Below, piece by piece: positions 1-12,618 of a stretch of DNA of 64,000 nucleotides. The stretch covers positions 806,001 through 870,000 of the forward strand of contig JAOVFP010000014.1 of NCBI GenBank assembly GCA_025738555.1. The letters are read 5' to 3'. Both the position numbers and the translations under genes were made by a program. Origin of the DNA: Cyathus striatus (taxonomy: Eukaryota; Basidiomycota; Agaricomycetes; Agaricales; Nidulariaceae). Position 1 is the first letter of the stretch; each line of letters opens with the position of its first letter. Below the pieces are notes generated by a model. It was not told the DNA's origin. It was given only the letters and a program-made list of their open reading frames with translations, and ran no database searches.

Positions 1-967
1 CTGCCCATGAGCCAGGTGTGGGAATCATCTATTAAGGTCTCGTTGTATGGCTAATGCAATATGAATGCGATATATATGCAATGTTTACGAGTGCCTTTTT
101 ATGGCTTCTCCTACTTACTGACAAGTATGTACATGTGATCTCATTTGATTGGTACATTAAAAATCTGATTGGAAGTGAAGTAGCAATTAATAATTGCTGT
201 GCCAGAGATTATTTTATGTTCAGTAAACCGGTTACAACACTGCTGTGCTCATCTTAATATTTGCCTTATATACATCATGAATTTATTACTACCTGCATTT
301 AAATTATAATTGACATATGATAAAGTATTTACTCTTTTGCTACAAGTTGTTACTGTAAGTACGTAACATGTTTATCAATTCAATAACTACAAGTCTGCAT
401 GAGCAAACCAAGAAGCAATGCAACAGTGTACTATATAAAGAAATAGGGCCAGCAAGCAGCAAGGCCCACTACCCCCTTGTTTAATTCGCAAATGCTATGC
501 ATCAAAGTTGGTGAGGAAGAGGCCAACAACAACATCTATTGCCATCTGATCAGAGATGATCACAGGAATACAGGGAATGATTATGTAGATATTGGCAAGT
601 AATAGATGTATCAGCATGGAAAGCTTGTAGATATAGTAGTGTACATATTTATACAACCCTACTGAAGCATGAGTCAATAGGCAGTTACCAGACTCTTTAA
701 CAGTATGTCAACTGTGGACAAAGAAACTGTTCCAAATTCCAATGGTATAAAAGCACACGAAGGGCGCAGACTATGCAATGTTATCACTCGGATTGAGAGT
801 GAGAGTCGCACATGAGATTTTGACGTTGTTCTTTTACGAGTGGATAGGGTACTATAGTACTGTCACTGTGTTGTACACAAGTTGTACAATGAAGAATGAG
901 AGTGGGTTGTTAGCCAGCATAAAAACCCAAAACCTCGGTGTGAAGGTCGATGTGCCCTGCGAAACAC
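1..967. other. No gene recognised
   Basis: Only short unsupported open frames are present. A minus-strand frame at 495-677 is hydrophobic and could be a remnant 3' exon of the flavin monooxygenase relic next to it, but nothing joins the two convincingly. Confidence 0.4.
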
Positions 968-1888
968 CTAGTAGGCTATGATGGGTGAGTCATAGTCTGT
1001 CATGGGGTCAGGGGGGACATACTGACTCTTCCATACCCAATCTGGTAAAGGCTTAGTCGAAGCAAGAAACACATTCATTGTATGGAATATATTGGAGACT
1101 TTACAGCCCTCAAGAGCAAGTATTGCACAGATACTACAATCATCAGCAACAGCGTCAAACATAAACGTAAGAGTGAGCTTACTCCTGCACAGACTTCCAC
1201 TCCAATGACCCCCGCATCGCTCCTGTTGGGATTCTTCGGCCTCGTGCTCTCAATGATCTTCTTTCACTTCAACCCAAACTGCGACGAATGTAACACAATC
1301 CCATGAAACTGTGCATGTTCAGCCGTTTCTTGCATAAGTGTAGGTGGTATAATGTGGTGTACTGCATCCCTGTTCAACCTTTCATCAGTAACATATCTCC
1401 CTATTTCGCAAAGGGAGAAAATAACAAGACATACCCCAGTACACAAAATGATTCTTGCATACCTCAATACCTCCACATTCCCTGTATTCACATCCTTGAG
1501 CTTTATATTCCACCCCGTGTTCATCTCTATGGATATTGAGGACTTCCTTTTTGAAGTGGATCTTGGTTTTGTCGTTAATATACTTTTCAGCGAAGGTTTC
1601 CATGTAATTGCACATGTCTACACCAGTAATTAGACCACCTGTTTCATCAAACATAATGGGGCAGGACATTTTGAGACCAGAGAAGTGGTATTCGCCATGA
1701 ACACTAGAAGGTGAAAAACATGGATAGTAAGCAAGGATGTAAAACAAAGTTGTACAAATAAAAGGAAGGCAGTGAAGAATGCACTTATTAATCGTCAACG
1801 CAGGATACACATGACCCCTACACCAAACACCCCCAACAGACTTATCACATGTAATCAGCTCGACATTGGTGAACCCATCATGCGTCAT
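968..1888 (-). pseudogene. Flavin-containing monooxygenase (FMO-like) relic
   Basis: Translated pieces resemble fungal FMO-like FAD/NAD(P)-dependent monooxygenases, which oxygenate soft nucleophiles using FAD and NADPH. In order there is a DGFTNVELITCDKSVGGVW segment (end of the first Rossmann unit, with the GGVW signature), a CNYMETFAEKY segment, an ARIILCTG segment, the FHGIVLHSSQFGLK stretch typical of FMOs, and after a probable intron an ICAILALEGCKV segment followed by FHTMNVFLASTKPLPDWVW. The N-terminal FAD-binding GxGxxG is not found upstream of 1888. A TGA directly follows FGLK where an arginine would suit, and the last part stops at 968 with no normal C-terminus. I read this as a decayed gene. 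A heavily spliced functional gene is possible but less likely. Confidence 0.6.
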
Positions 1889-3369
1889 GCATAAATGCGG
1901 TTATTTAGAATGTAACTGTAAGGCAAATGCTCAACTACTTAATGCTGGTTCAGCTGGTTAGCGCGCTTCCAAGCTGGCATGGAATGACCCTGTTTTGGAA
2001 CAATCCATTTCCGCATTTGGTACAGATCCATAAACGAGATTTAACAGGGGACTACAAACTCAATCAAACCATTAGTGAGCTGTACAACTGTAACAGGGAG
2101 ATGTGAACGTACAGTTATATGTTAGGAAGATGTAAATTTTGATTAGGGCTCTAGTATCATGTTAATGTAGCACAATGTCGGACCATGCGACTGTTTGCGG
2201 TGGTTGGTGCCATATACTAATTTTAGTTGCTGTATGAGGTCCAATCCAATGTAAACTGCCAATATCATGTCAGAAGGGGATAGCCACTTTCTACTCTGCT
2301 CCTGAATGTGATGCATATAAATGGCATCATATAGAATGGCGGTAGGCTGGAACAGTGAAGTTAGTATTAAAATAACTAGATCAAAGCTATAAAAACATAA
2401 GTGCTATCTCACTTTGCAAGGGAAGAACAAAAATTTGAGTTCCAGTTATACTAAGTAGGTGCACTAATAGTACACAGGTTTGAAGTTGTGTATCTATTGG
2501 ACATTTCACAGAGTAAGCAAGAGCATCTAGAAATAATAGTACGATCATGTTTACACTGTAGAGCTTGACTGACCACTATTCCATGCCAGAGACACAATCA
2601 CCGATACACTTTGCCTTCCTGGATGCAGCACTGGTACCAGCTACACTCACTAAGATTTGAAACTAAATCTTTCTGAGTATCACGAGAAACTAATAGAACC
2701 TCATTGAAGTAACTGAACATAGCTAGTCAGCCGTCTAAGTACATCAGGAAACACGGATTTAGTGCCGTAGACATGTGCCAAAATAGATAGCCGATATTAG
2801 CTTGGCATGTAACCACATGGAATGATGGGCATTACATCAGCCAGCATAGCACGGTGTGCTACGTGATAGCTCGAGATAGCTGGAGGGAATTCAATATAGC
2901 ATAGTGTAGACTCTGTTGATATCACATGGACTGCATATAATACATATAGTATAGTGTAAGTATATTGCATTATATATTCAATGTATGAATTGAATATTTA
3001 GTGATGGGTCATGACCAAGATTGTGTCATCTAGAGGAGCTTGCCCTAAATTGAACCAAAGGGGACACATTGTGTCCTCATTTACTATTTACTCTTTGCCC
3101 ACTAGCTGCTCCACTTCCAAACCTGCTTGCTAATCTTCTCCTCTCCCCATCCCTACAAAGTACGTACTATCTTTCCTCTTTTTCAAGAATTCCAGTGTAC
3201 TCACTCAGCATATCCGCAGGATTTTCAATAGTTCATGTGCATGCACTGTACACCACCACCTGGTGTGACTAGGACTCCTGAGCGCTTGAGCAGGCATCCA
3301 CATAGTGCATGCACACGCACCATACCAACTTGAACTGCCACCCGGCATTAGCTTCATATCTGCCCCACC
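1889..3369. other. No gene recognised
   Basis: This is AT-rich intergenic sequence with no long frame, RNA gene or clear repeat that I could support. Confidence 0.4.
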
Positions 3370-3525
3370 CTCTACAAGAGCACATAGTCTGCATGTGCCA
3401 CTGGCCCCCATCCCTTTATGTCACCCCCTCCCCATGCAAGAGCACATAGTCTTTGTGTGCCCCTGGCCCCCATCCCCTTATGTCACCCTGTCCCCATGCG
3501 AGAGCACATAGGTGGTGCACGCCCC
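3370..3525 (+). repeat. Tandem repeat, 62-bp period, about 2.5 copies
   Basis: The motif AAGAGCACATAG recurs at about 3376, 3438 and (as GAGAGCACATAG) 3500, so the period is 62 bp. Between these anchors lie pyrimidine-rich blocks of the form CTGGCCCCCATCCC followed by TTATGTCACC. The third copy diverges after its first 25 bases. The open frames across it are compositional. Confidence 0.8.
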
Positions 3526-4661
3526 CATCATCTATGCCTTGCCCCCCCTATGGGAGGCTGCTCTATCTCTAATTCTTCCCCTGCACACTTGCTCGTGTTC
3601 TCCTTCCCATCCCAACAGTGTATGTACTAATTTTTCATGATTACAAATGTACTAACTCACCACATCTACAAGATTTCACAATGCCGTGTTCACTTCAACT
3701 GCCTTACTGCTCGTGCTGTCTCTCAGGTTGTTGTGTTCTGGTGGTTCCAGGGTATGCTCCGCCTCTGTTCTGGGTTGTCGAGTTGTTATACAGGTGGTCA
3801 AAAGGTATGTACCATTAGCGCTTACTCCATTTCCACTGCATTCTAATTTGAAGTATCTCAAGTGCATATAGTTGGTGTTTTACCTGCCACTATGGGGGCA
3901 GTGACACACTTCATGGTGTTGGGCAATGTGTTCCCCTCCATACACAAGAGCCCATCTGGGTCCTCGCTGTGCTCTGCCTACCTAGCCAGTGCTCGTCGCC
4001 GGTCCATATCTCCTTCTTGTTGTGTACCACCTGCCTAGTCAGTGCTTGCCTATTGCATCCCTATGTGAGAGCCCATTCCAGCCATTGCTGTATGCTGCCC
4101 GCCTCATTGGCACACGTCATACCTGTGGATTGTTGTACTCTGGTAACCTCAGAGTATGTTACCCTCCCCATCATTTCTATTCGCTCAGTTGCATATTTCC
4201 TTCTTCATGCTTTGTTATTCACATGTATACTATATCTGCACACATTTATAACAACACTGTGCTACTTTCTTCATTGCCTAGTATTACGGTTACAAGTTAA
4301 TGTGTTCTCAGTTAACACTCTTTCCTCTGCTTCTTTCTGTGCTGCATAAATGTGGTACTGGTAATGGAAGAAGTAGAAATCATGGTGGCAAATGTATGGG
4401 TTAAGGAAAAATGATAGACTGCAGTCTTGAAGTGCATTAGGTGAAAACCATCTCTGTCTATTTACCTTATTGCCAAAGTTAGGAAGTAAATGGCAGGTCT
4501 GCATGATCTTGGTAATTAGAATTACTTTTGAGTGCTGAACATGGGTGTTTGTCGATAATGTAACATCAAACATGTCAAGGGTTTCCACCAGTTTGGAACA
4601 AAAAGGCTTGAACCAGTGAATATAAGCCAGGTGAGGGAATATCCCATGCTCTTCAGGTATC
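3526..4661. other. No gene recognised (pyrimidine-rich)
   Basis: This CT-rich stretch has several overlapping open frames on the plus strand, none resembling a known family. Nothing else is supported. Confidence 0.35.
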
Positions 4662-7466
4662 TTAAAGATAACTCAGACCTGTGCAGCTTGTAGACCTAGT
4701 AAGGAACAATGTTAGCAATACCCAATGAGGATACCAAAGGTACATACCATGAAGGGGGCCCTTTGCTTTATTTGGAGCTGATATGCGAACTAGAACAGTG
4801 CTTGAACGCTCATTTCTGGCTTCCTTTACCCCCATCTTCGATACCTTCTCTGGCTGTGGGAGACTTGCATGCACAATGTCAATTATTTCATGATGTGACA
4901 CCTCTGGAATGACTGGTAATGTAATACTGAATTGCTTGTAGATGGGAAAGAATGTTGACTCGCCAAATGTTACAACTGTATTGCGACCAATGGCATTCTT
5001 CACAAACTCTTCAGTGTAATGTAGGAAATCCTGAACCTTGTAGTCATTTTGGATACTTGCAACAGAAACCAATGGAAATGGGGCCTTCTTTGCAATTGAA
5101 TAGGGCTCATTGATCGATGAAGTGTTAGTCTCAGTTATTTCTTCGTCATGGGGTGTCACCACATTCTCATCATCTCCCTCTTCATCACCATCAGCTAGAT
5201 CCATCATATAACCTGGAGCTGCCCACTCCAAGTACACTCTGAAACGATGAATCAATTCTTGATGCTCCAGCCACTTCGTCATCTGTGATGTGTATGCTTT
5301 CTTATTTGATGCACTATAGCCCATTTTCGCAAGATCAATATGTAAGCGCTCTGTTCCTTCTGTGCTGAAGCCATCCACTGTCCCTCATGAGTGAATCGAG
5401 TCACTATAATGCTTGATGTTATGAAGTTTGCTAATGTTAAAATGTTCGCGGATTCCTAGGTCAATGAAAACCTCTTTATTCTTGTGAATAGTTTCCCAAG
5501 CATCATCCAGGGCTTCTAATGACTTGGTGGTGTGCATCTCAAAGTGAGCATAGTATATGAAATCTAAGACACCCTTGACCGTTTTCTGAACACATGTATC
5601 AGTTGTTCCAGCAACGATGCTGAGGAACACCTTCTCCATGTTCTTGTGCTCAGTCCCAGTCCACTGTGATGTGAGCGAGATTCCTTTCTTGAAGTGCCGA
5701 AGTGTTGGGTGGGTGGTCATTGCTTTAAACCGATCATCGACTTCAATGACATTCTCTGTTTGCTTATCTCCCATAGATTTCATAGCCCAGTTTATGATAT
5801 GGTCTTTGAACACACCCTTATGAAGTTGATGTAGGATATCAGGAGTTATACACGAGAATATGTCGCAGCGAGGTAAGCCTGCCCAAAATGGATTATCAAT
5901 TGGCTGAAGTGACTGGCTAATAAATTCTTCTGTTTCAACACCAGCTATCTTTTTGACCAAAGCCCATACTGTTGTTCCTGGATCTCACCACAGAGAGTGA
6001 TCCTTTCCATTCCCTCGTTCAGTTCATCTGACAGCACAATGTGGGCAGGAATTTTCCTGACAACAGACAATGAGACATTGCTCAGGATAGTCAGCGATGT
6101 ATGCTGCAAGAATAGGGAAAATTGTTCACAGAAAACCATCTGCACAAATGACATCTACTCCTTTCCTTCCAGCCTCTACCAATGGATTAAGAAGTTCTCA
6201 CATGCACTCATGGAAGAGTTGCTGAACCTCAGCAGAACAGCGAGATTTTGTGAAACACTTTAGTTTTGTAACAGGTATGTACCCGATTAGTACCATTGCA
6301 TGCTTTGTTGGCTGACGTCATACAGACTTCTCAATGTTTCCAATGGACAGGTAGACTGGCCACGCCTCCTTATCCCTGCTGAACCGTGAAAGCTTAGTCT
6401 TGTCAGATGACAAAATGACAGGTGTAACTGTTGCTCCATGCGGTAAGGATTTCTTCAGGAACAATAAATCAATCACTGATGGAGTATATAACTTCTGAGA
6501 TGCCCTCACCTGTATATCCCACCACCAATCTCCAGTCCACATCTCTCCGTACATGCGGTTCTGTTTCTCTTTATCATTGAAAATCTTACATGGTTCGTAG
6601 ACCAAGTTTTCCTTAAATGCAGGGTTTCCAATGATTTCCTTTATACATTCAACAGGATCTCGCCTCCATAATGTTACTGACTCTGACATTGGCTTTCCGT
6701 CATAGTCAAGTTCATTTCCAGTGATCTCAAAGGTTGTATGATCCCAGCCCGGGCCTGGAAGTAAATCATCGACCTGTGATAGTAGTTTACGGACATTGTG
6801 GAACGATGGATTAACACCATCACGTATCTACAGATTTAATGGTGAGCTACATGTTCATGATATCGACATAACTTAACTTACAAGTTTTAAACTCAGAAAC
6901 TTTCCCAGTTTCTTTTGACTGACACCAGAAGTCATGAGCCATTGAGCTAGTTCCCATTCTGCCTCGCTTTCAAAGGGAGACCATGGCTCGTTTTGATGTT
7001 CGTTTTGCTCCTGCCATAGATCTTTGAACTTTGTTGATGTATATCCTTTTGTAGCTCCTGCTTGAAATTCAGAGGGGAAGTCTTCCACAATCCAGGGCTC
7101 TTCGTCAATGTCTATAACTGCCTCGAGGTCTTCCTCCTCTATGTCCTCTACTCTTGCTCTTTTGGATCCATGTTCGTTCTCAACTGCTCGTTCATCGTGT
7201 TCCATATCAAGTGGTGGGTCACATGTTATGAATGGTATGTCACTGTCCAGATCTATATCATTTGCATCTGAATTAATGTCTTGACTTTCTTCTGGTAGCG
7301 ATACGGAGTGGCTGCCAGAGGCTTCAGTCACAGATGTTTTAGACACTGCCATTCTTGAGTTAATGAAGCGCATGTGGCATGTCCTTGATTGTGTTAGGTG
7401 TGATGAAAGTCCTTGGGTTGTAGGATATCATTTATAGCAATAATCACATTTATTTGTGATCCCCAT
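4662..7466 (-). pseudogene. Plavaka-type DNA transposase, decayed
   Basis: Fragments on one strand match, in order, the transposase of Plavaka elements (CACTA-related cut-and-paste transposons of basidiomycetes). The N-terminus has a C2HC finger (CDYC, then TTQGLSSHL, then TCH) starting at an ATG at 7466. An acidic linker follows, then SLPHGATVTPVILSSDKTKL with WPVYLSIGNIEKS, a [15 protein letters not shown] segment with a CPHC knuckle, PFWAGLPRCDIFSCITPDIL with LHQLHKGVFKDHI, and the C-terminal TEGTERLHIDLAKMGYSASN. In-frame TGA codons break it in the finger (7428-7430) and before TIFPILA (6126-6128); both are readable as CGA to TGA. Frame also changes near 6000-6260. No terminal inverted repeats were identified. 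Confident as to family, and confident that it is not functional. Confidence 0.88.
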
Positions 7467-7679
7467 AGCACCTGTCCATGGTGGGTGTGATGCTAATGCC
7501 TAGATATGCAGAGGAGTTGCAGGTGAATAGAGTGTTGGAGCTACGAGACTTATTGCTTGGTCAGCTTAGTGAATCCGGCAATTTCGGCGAATGATCATTT
7601 TTGATTCTGTGTTAAAATTTTCATGCTCTCCCTCGTACCATCACAACCCTTCCCTCTCTCCCTCCAAGTTCTCTAATTT
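7467..7679. promoter_or_regulatory. Divergent intergenic promoter region
   Basis: Only 213 bp separate the first codon of the Plavaka transposase relic (minus strand) from the first codon of the DUF6532 gene (plus strand). Promoters in both directions must share this gap. A pyrimidine-rich tract just before 7680 resembles fungal core promoters that lack a strong TATA box. Inferred from gene arrangement only. Confidence 0.4.
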
Positions 7680-9471
7680 ATGGCTCGCTCAATATCATCT
7701 GCCATAGTGAATGATGGAGGTGAAGGTGATACAAGACCACAAACTCAAAAACGAACATGGGATGCCCAGAACAATGCCTCTACTGGCAAACACATGAAGC
7801 CCAATGAATCCGGTGAGACATTTTATTATACTGATTTTTGTCGGTCTCTAACTATCAGATACATGCAGCTGGCAATGCTAACGAAAGGGAACAGCAACAT
7901 GAACAACTCAATGGGATCGATTTTGATGATCTTCAGGAGTACCTACAACAAAGAAGGGATCGACACACATCTGAACCAGAGGTTGATCCTGACAATAGTA
8001 GTGTGTATTTTTCTCTTTGTATCCTATCATCGTTAGAGCTGACATACTTGAAGTAGGTGGTTTGGCTGCTGAGAGTGAAGATGACGAAGATGAACTAGCA
8101 CAGGCCGCTTCAGTAAGTTTTCTATTAACTTTGAACAATGCAGTGTAATGTTCATGATAATATTACAGGCCAGGTTGTTAGAATATAGCACCTCTTCATC
8201 CACCACTTTACCTTTGGCGACAAATTTCCGTACTGTCTCAAGATCAAGTCATAGTGTACCTCGCCCTATTCCACCCCCCATGCTGCAAAGAACATTTTCT
8301 AGGGGCTCGTCTCCGCCACCTAGCTCAGTGTGCTTCTCGTCATCTGCACCCTCATCTCCTGTGCTAGACCCTATGAACATCCTAGGTCCGCCTGTTACTG
8401 GTGGGCTGCCCCTTCGTGAACCCCATAGATCTGGTCAGAAGCCCACTGTCAGTGACTATGAATTAGATGCACGGCACATTATTCAAACTGCAATAGATGA
8501 ATATGAAGTGCGTATTTCTACCATTAATGCATTCCCCAGCGAGAAGATGAGTTATGGCTGGATGCATGAGATCTGGGATGGAGCTATGGCCTTGGAAAAG
8601 GAGTGGTGGCTGCTGATGGAGCATATCCGTCGCCTTGTAAGTCATTCATTACAATTTATCATTGATCACTTCACTTATCAGTCATAATAGATGAGATCTC
8701 GAGGTAGCCGCATTCATGGTGACCTCATCATGAATGTGCACATGTTGGTCCAATCCCACTATGGATTTAGTAGCAAAGGTAGTCAATTAGCTATCTCAAA
8801 TAACCAGGCATTGTGTGTGATGCTTCTCAACAAGTCTGCCTTCCACTACCGTGTATGTCTCTATCTCAACCTAGTATTCTATCTAATGTCTTTCACTAGT
8901 ACCCCAAGAAACACAAGGGTTACTGCCAACACCCAATCATTCTGAACATTCTACGTGAGACCTGGTATGCCAGCTGTAACAGTGATGGCGTTACATATGA
9001 CAGATACTTCAACCCTTTGCCCTTGCCTTGCCTTGCCCTTATCTTTGCTGCTGTATGTGATTATCACTCTTCCCATATCTCACATTCTAATTATAACTTG
9101 ATATAGCTTTCATTTGCTATTGACGAATGGGGCGCAGGAAGCCATAAGCAGGTGTTATTTGCAGAGAAGGTTGTCAAAGCAAAGTACATCACTCATCTCA
9201 AGGACCTCAAAGCGTGGAGCAGCCTCAACCCTCCCATAACAGAAAAAATACGCAAGAAATTTTCCAAAGCAGCATGGTATGTCCTATTTGCTTATTCAGT
9301 TCGCTATAGCCTTACTAATACATTTTTTGTCTCTGTAGCCGAAGTGCAGGGATGGCTGATGATGGGAAGGAACAGCCGCATCTGGTTGGTGATCTCCTTG
9401 AGCAGGCTCGAAAGGAATTGGAAGGAAGGACTGGGGATAGTGATATCAAGGATGATGCAATTGATCAATAA
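7680..9471 (+). CDS. DUF6532 domain protein, spliced, apparently intact
   Basis: Seven introns with good GT..AG borders join one open frame. Examples are 7813-7868, one starting GTGTGT near 8000, one at 8112, and one ending CTGTAG before the last exon. The N-terminus is charged and Ser/Pro-rich (NosSSP type low-complexity with an ESEDDEDELAQAA acidic patch). The C-terminal half carries the DUF6532 hallmarks: an ARHIIQTAIDEYEVRISTIN region, a SRGSRIHGDL block, GYCQHPIILNIL, a YDRYFNPLPLPCLALIFAA segment, AIDEWGAG and KAKYITHLKDL. The stop is TAA at 9469-9471. The DUF6532 family is expanded in Agaricomycetes and its molecular role is unknown to me. No TM segment or signal peptide is evident. 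It stands divergent to the transposase relic, so it may be element cargo or simply a neighbour. It carries no visible nonsense codon, unlike the transposase. Confidence 0.82.
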
Positions 9472-11301
9472 CCTGTGCTGGCAGGAGACGTACTATAGTC
9501 TATAGAGTGAAAGTAATTATATAGTATTGCAATAGCAGATTCATTTTTAATATCTGTGATTGAAGCGGTACAAAAATTCAATATTATTAATGGGACAAAA
9601 TTCAATAAGCTGCACATACTATGAAGTCATAGTAGTCTACATATGAAACGATATTACAGCGCATATGTCACCCTCACCATGCCAAGATAATATATGGAGA
9701 TACCATGTGCCATGACATATCTGTATGTCGATCACACATCGGCTATATCGGCTACGTCAGTCTATCATATCTGTAGTGGTGGCTATGCAAGTCTATAAAA
9801 AGGGGACTTGTCTAGCCAACTATCCCTGCTATGGTGACTATATACATCTATGCTACCTTGTTGTTTTTTCCTGATGTACAATGAAACTAAAAGGTGTCCG
9901 AATTCACCTTAGGTTTTATGTTCTTTACATATACGAATGTCACTCCCACTGACTCTCACGTTTAAAACCAGCTTGAATACGGACATATGAACCTGTTGTT
10001 TCTAGCTTGATAAAGGTTATTTTGTGTGAATAGTGTAGATGTTGAGGTGGGGCTAGGGTGTGGATAAGGGACTAATGAAAGCGAGGAAAGCACGACCTTT
10101 GGCTCTAGCGTTTCTCTAGCGGCCCAGGTTGGGCCCAGGTCTGAGGTGAGAGCAAAAGAAGGAGATCGGGGTATCGCGGTCCCTAAAGATAAGCGCGGGA
10201 GCGAATAAATAGAGAGCACGTGTGTGTGTGAATATTACACCGCGCCTAATTTCAAACCATTCCGCCGAAAGCGGACACGACCCACCAAATTTCAATCCCA
10301 AATCCTTTCCATCTGATGTACTCACGTATTAGTTTGTCGGAAATTATACTTGCCTTAGAACTCTTATGTAAGGTATCCATTGACCTCTTGACTCGGGTAC
10401 TGCCATCGAAACTTGATGTAAATACTAAATAATGAAGCGTACAAGTACTGATAAGGCTGATTGCACTGCATCGGGCTTATAGTTAGAGGCCATTCTACCG
10501 AAGTTGCCAATTGATCACCAAAATGCTCCTGGACTGGCAGGTTTGTTACTAGATTATTTTGCATATGAATGACGGGTTGTGCGGTTGAAGGGTTTTAGGA
10601 CTTCTTCTGTAATAAACAACGAGCTACAAGGGGACATATGCTAGCTCTCTTTCTGGGGAATTGTAACGTGGCAACTGGTACGTTAACCTCTCTGCCACTT
10701 TCTATCAAATCACCGTCTTAACGTCGCATCATCCTATTTCATTAAATCAACTCAAAAACAATTGCCGCGGCTTAAAATCGACTCAGATTTAGGATTAGGT
10801 GCATCGCATTCACCGTGTTACTCTCACTTGGAGTTTGAGTTAGCAGAATATCGGTGTATTTACAGGAACTATAAATGAAGCTGTTCGATAATGATCTGGT
10901 GAGGAGTCGTGTGTCTCCATCAGACTTCCCTGTCCTCGTCCCGTGCCTCGGTTCAATCCCCCTTGATGACATTGATCATCGATTTATCTTCTGGTCTAAT
11001 TATGCTCAGAGACTGTACGTGCGTCTATTCAATACTCTTCTCTTGAGTGTTTTCTGAAGTATATCACAAATCTTCAACAAAGAATGAAAGGTTTATTTGT
11101 CCGATGTATGCATACTGGACACAATTTGGTATGTTATCTTTTCTCCAGTAACAGTAAAGTACGAAACTAATTATAGGGTGGCACCACTGTCCATCAAAGG
11201 AGATCACATCCGTCCTCCATGTATCCACCAGGAGAAGATCAATCAATGTCAACGCCTCGGAGTGTTTCACCATTTTAACCGCTCACAACTTTATTATATA
11301 G
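9472..11301. other. No gene recognised
   Basis: Only short frames are present. Around 10965 a GGTTCAATCCC box resembles a tRNA B box, but no cloverleaf forms around it. Part of 11160-11301 lies upstream of the membrane-protein exons and may hold its first exon; that segment is duplicated near 15210-15340. Confidence 0.4.
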
Positions 11302-12310
11302 GACTTGCCATATGTCGTGGAGCCTTACACGATTCTGTGGGACACAATGCTGTCAAGACGTCCCAACAACGTTTGCTTGGGCATATTCAAACTGTAAGTT
11401 TCGTGTTCATGGCATTATCTACAACTTATTAACTGGAATAAAATTAAGTGTTGTGCTTCTGTCACAAATTATAAGCACGATGGCGTTACAAATAGGCGTA
11501 ATCCATATCGAGAAGGCTTCCAAAATTGTGGATTCACCTGATCCGTACGTATGCCTTTGATGTTTGTATTTCTATATACCAAATCTCACTTTGGTACGAA
11601 GACACAGGTCTACGGAAATTGAACTTCCTGAAGTTGGAATAACGCCTAGTACAGTACTCGATCTTATGCCTGAAGTAACACATGCTCCCCCAAGTGCAAG
11701 ACAGACAGCAGCTGGACCACCATGGATGGGTGCATCTGGCTTTTGGTCCCCTACAGCATCAGGCAGGCCCCCATTCCCTTTCATCCCTTCGACTATAACT
11801 ACGTCAGTTGCAGTAAATCATACAACTACTGTCACTTCATTATCTCCCGTAGCTGGGTTTACAACGACGTCTTCTTCTTCCACTTCATCGAGCCCACTAA
11901 CAGCATCTTCCACAACAATATCGTTACCAACGACATCCTCACCACCTAACGACACTTCCATACCCAACACAGTATCTCATTCATCTGGCATAAAGCCAGG
12001 AATAATAGCGGCAATTGTAGTCCCAAGCACAATCCTTATCTTCGTCATCGCAATGATATTTACGACCTTCATTTATAAGAAAAAAAAGAAAGCCCCAAGA
12101 AGCAGGCAAATCTTCTCGGCTTTTCCTACTACATTATTTCCTTCACGAATCTCAACTCCATCGTCAAAGCAGGCCATGGCGCAAGATTTCAACAAACCAG
12201 GAACTTTGAATCAAAGCTTGGAGTCTGGGAATCACACATTGGAGACGAGATCACGAATGTCTTGTTCGTCATTACCACCACCATATTACCAGAACCATGC
12301 AGAAGTATGA
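11302..12310 (+). CDS. Single-pass membrane protein with Ser/Thr-rich ectodomain (3' exons; start unresolved)
   Basis: Three exons join in one frame: 11302-11393, 11449-11544 and 11608-12310. The introns are short GT..AG (55 and 63 nt). The product has a folded N-terminal part beginning DLPYVVEPYTILWD, then a Pro-rich stretch, a roughly 100-residue Ser/Thr-rich region likely to be O-glycosylated, a hydrophobic helix (IIAAIVVPSTILIFVIAMIF) stopped by KKKKK, and a cytosolic tail ending in a PPPYY motif. This layout is common in basidiomycete cell-surface proteins. It suggests a type I membrane protein with an outer glycan-rich stalk, but no function can be named. The initiator exon lies upstream and was not fixed. 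A decayed duplicate of the 5' part lies at 15210-15540. Confidence 0.6.
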
Positions 12311-12499
12311 TTCAGAATGGAACGATAAATAGCCTCAGTTAACTGCAAGCCTGTAGAGAACAGCAAGACAGCGCTATAAGTATTATACGGGTCCTCGACC
12401 CCGACCCTCTGACCTTGATGGCGTCGCTCCTGCGACGCGAAAGATGCACACACCTACATATAGTTCGCCATCACACTCTTTTTCTCATATTAAACATAT

Positions 12500-12570
12500 A
12501 CTATTATACTTTATACTACATCATCATATAATGTAATAGCTTTAGAGCCATTCCTGCACTATTGTATGAT
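12500..12570. repeat. Duplicated 3' flank, copy 1 (partner 13430-13520)
   Basis: ACATCATCATATAATGTAAT, then CTTTAGAGCCATTCCTGCA, is matched near 13446-13500 by ACATCGTCATATAAGTAAT, then CTTTCGAGCCGTTCCTGCAG. Several differences are CpG versus TpG or CpA. The copy here adjoins the 3' end of the secreted-protein gene on the minus strand, so the partner may mark a lost second gene copy. Confidence 0.65.
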
Positions 12571-12618
12571 TCGGTATCCAGCCACCCTTCGAGAAAGTTG
12601 TCATTCACAGGGCCAAGA

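Noticed and set aside
10900..10975. Possible tRNA near GGTTCAATCCC
   Set aside because: A B-box-like word is present but no acceptor, D-arm or anticodon arm can be paired around it.
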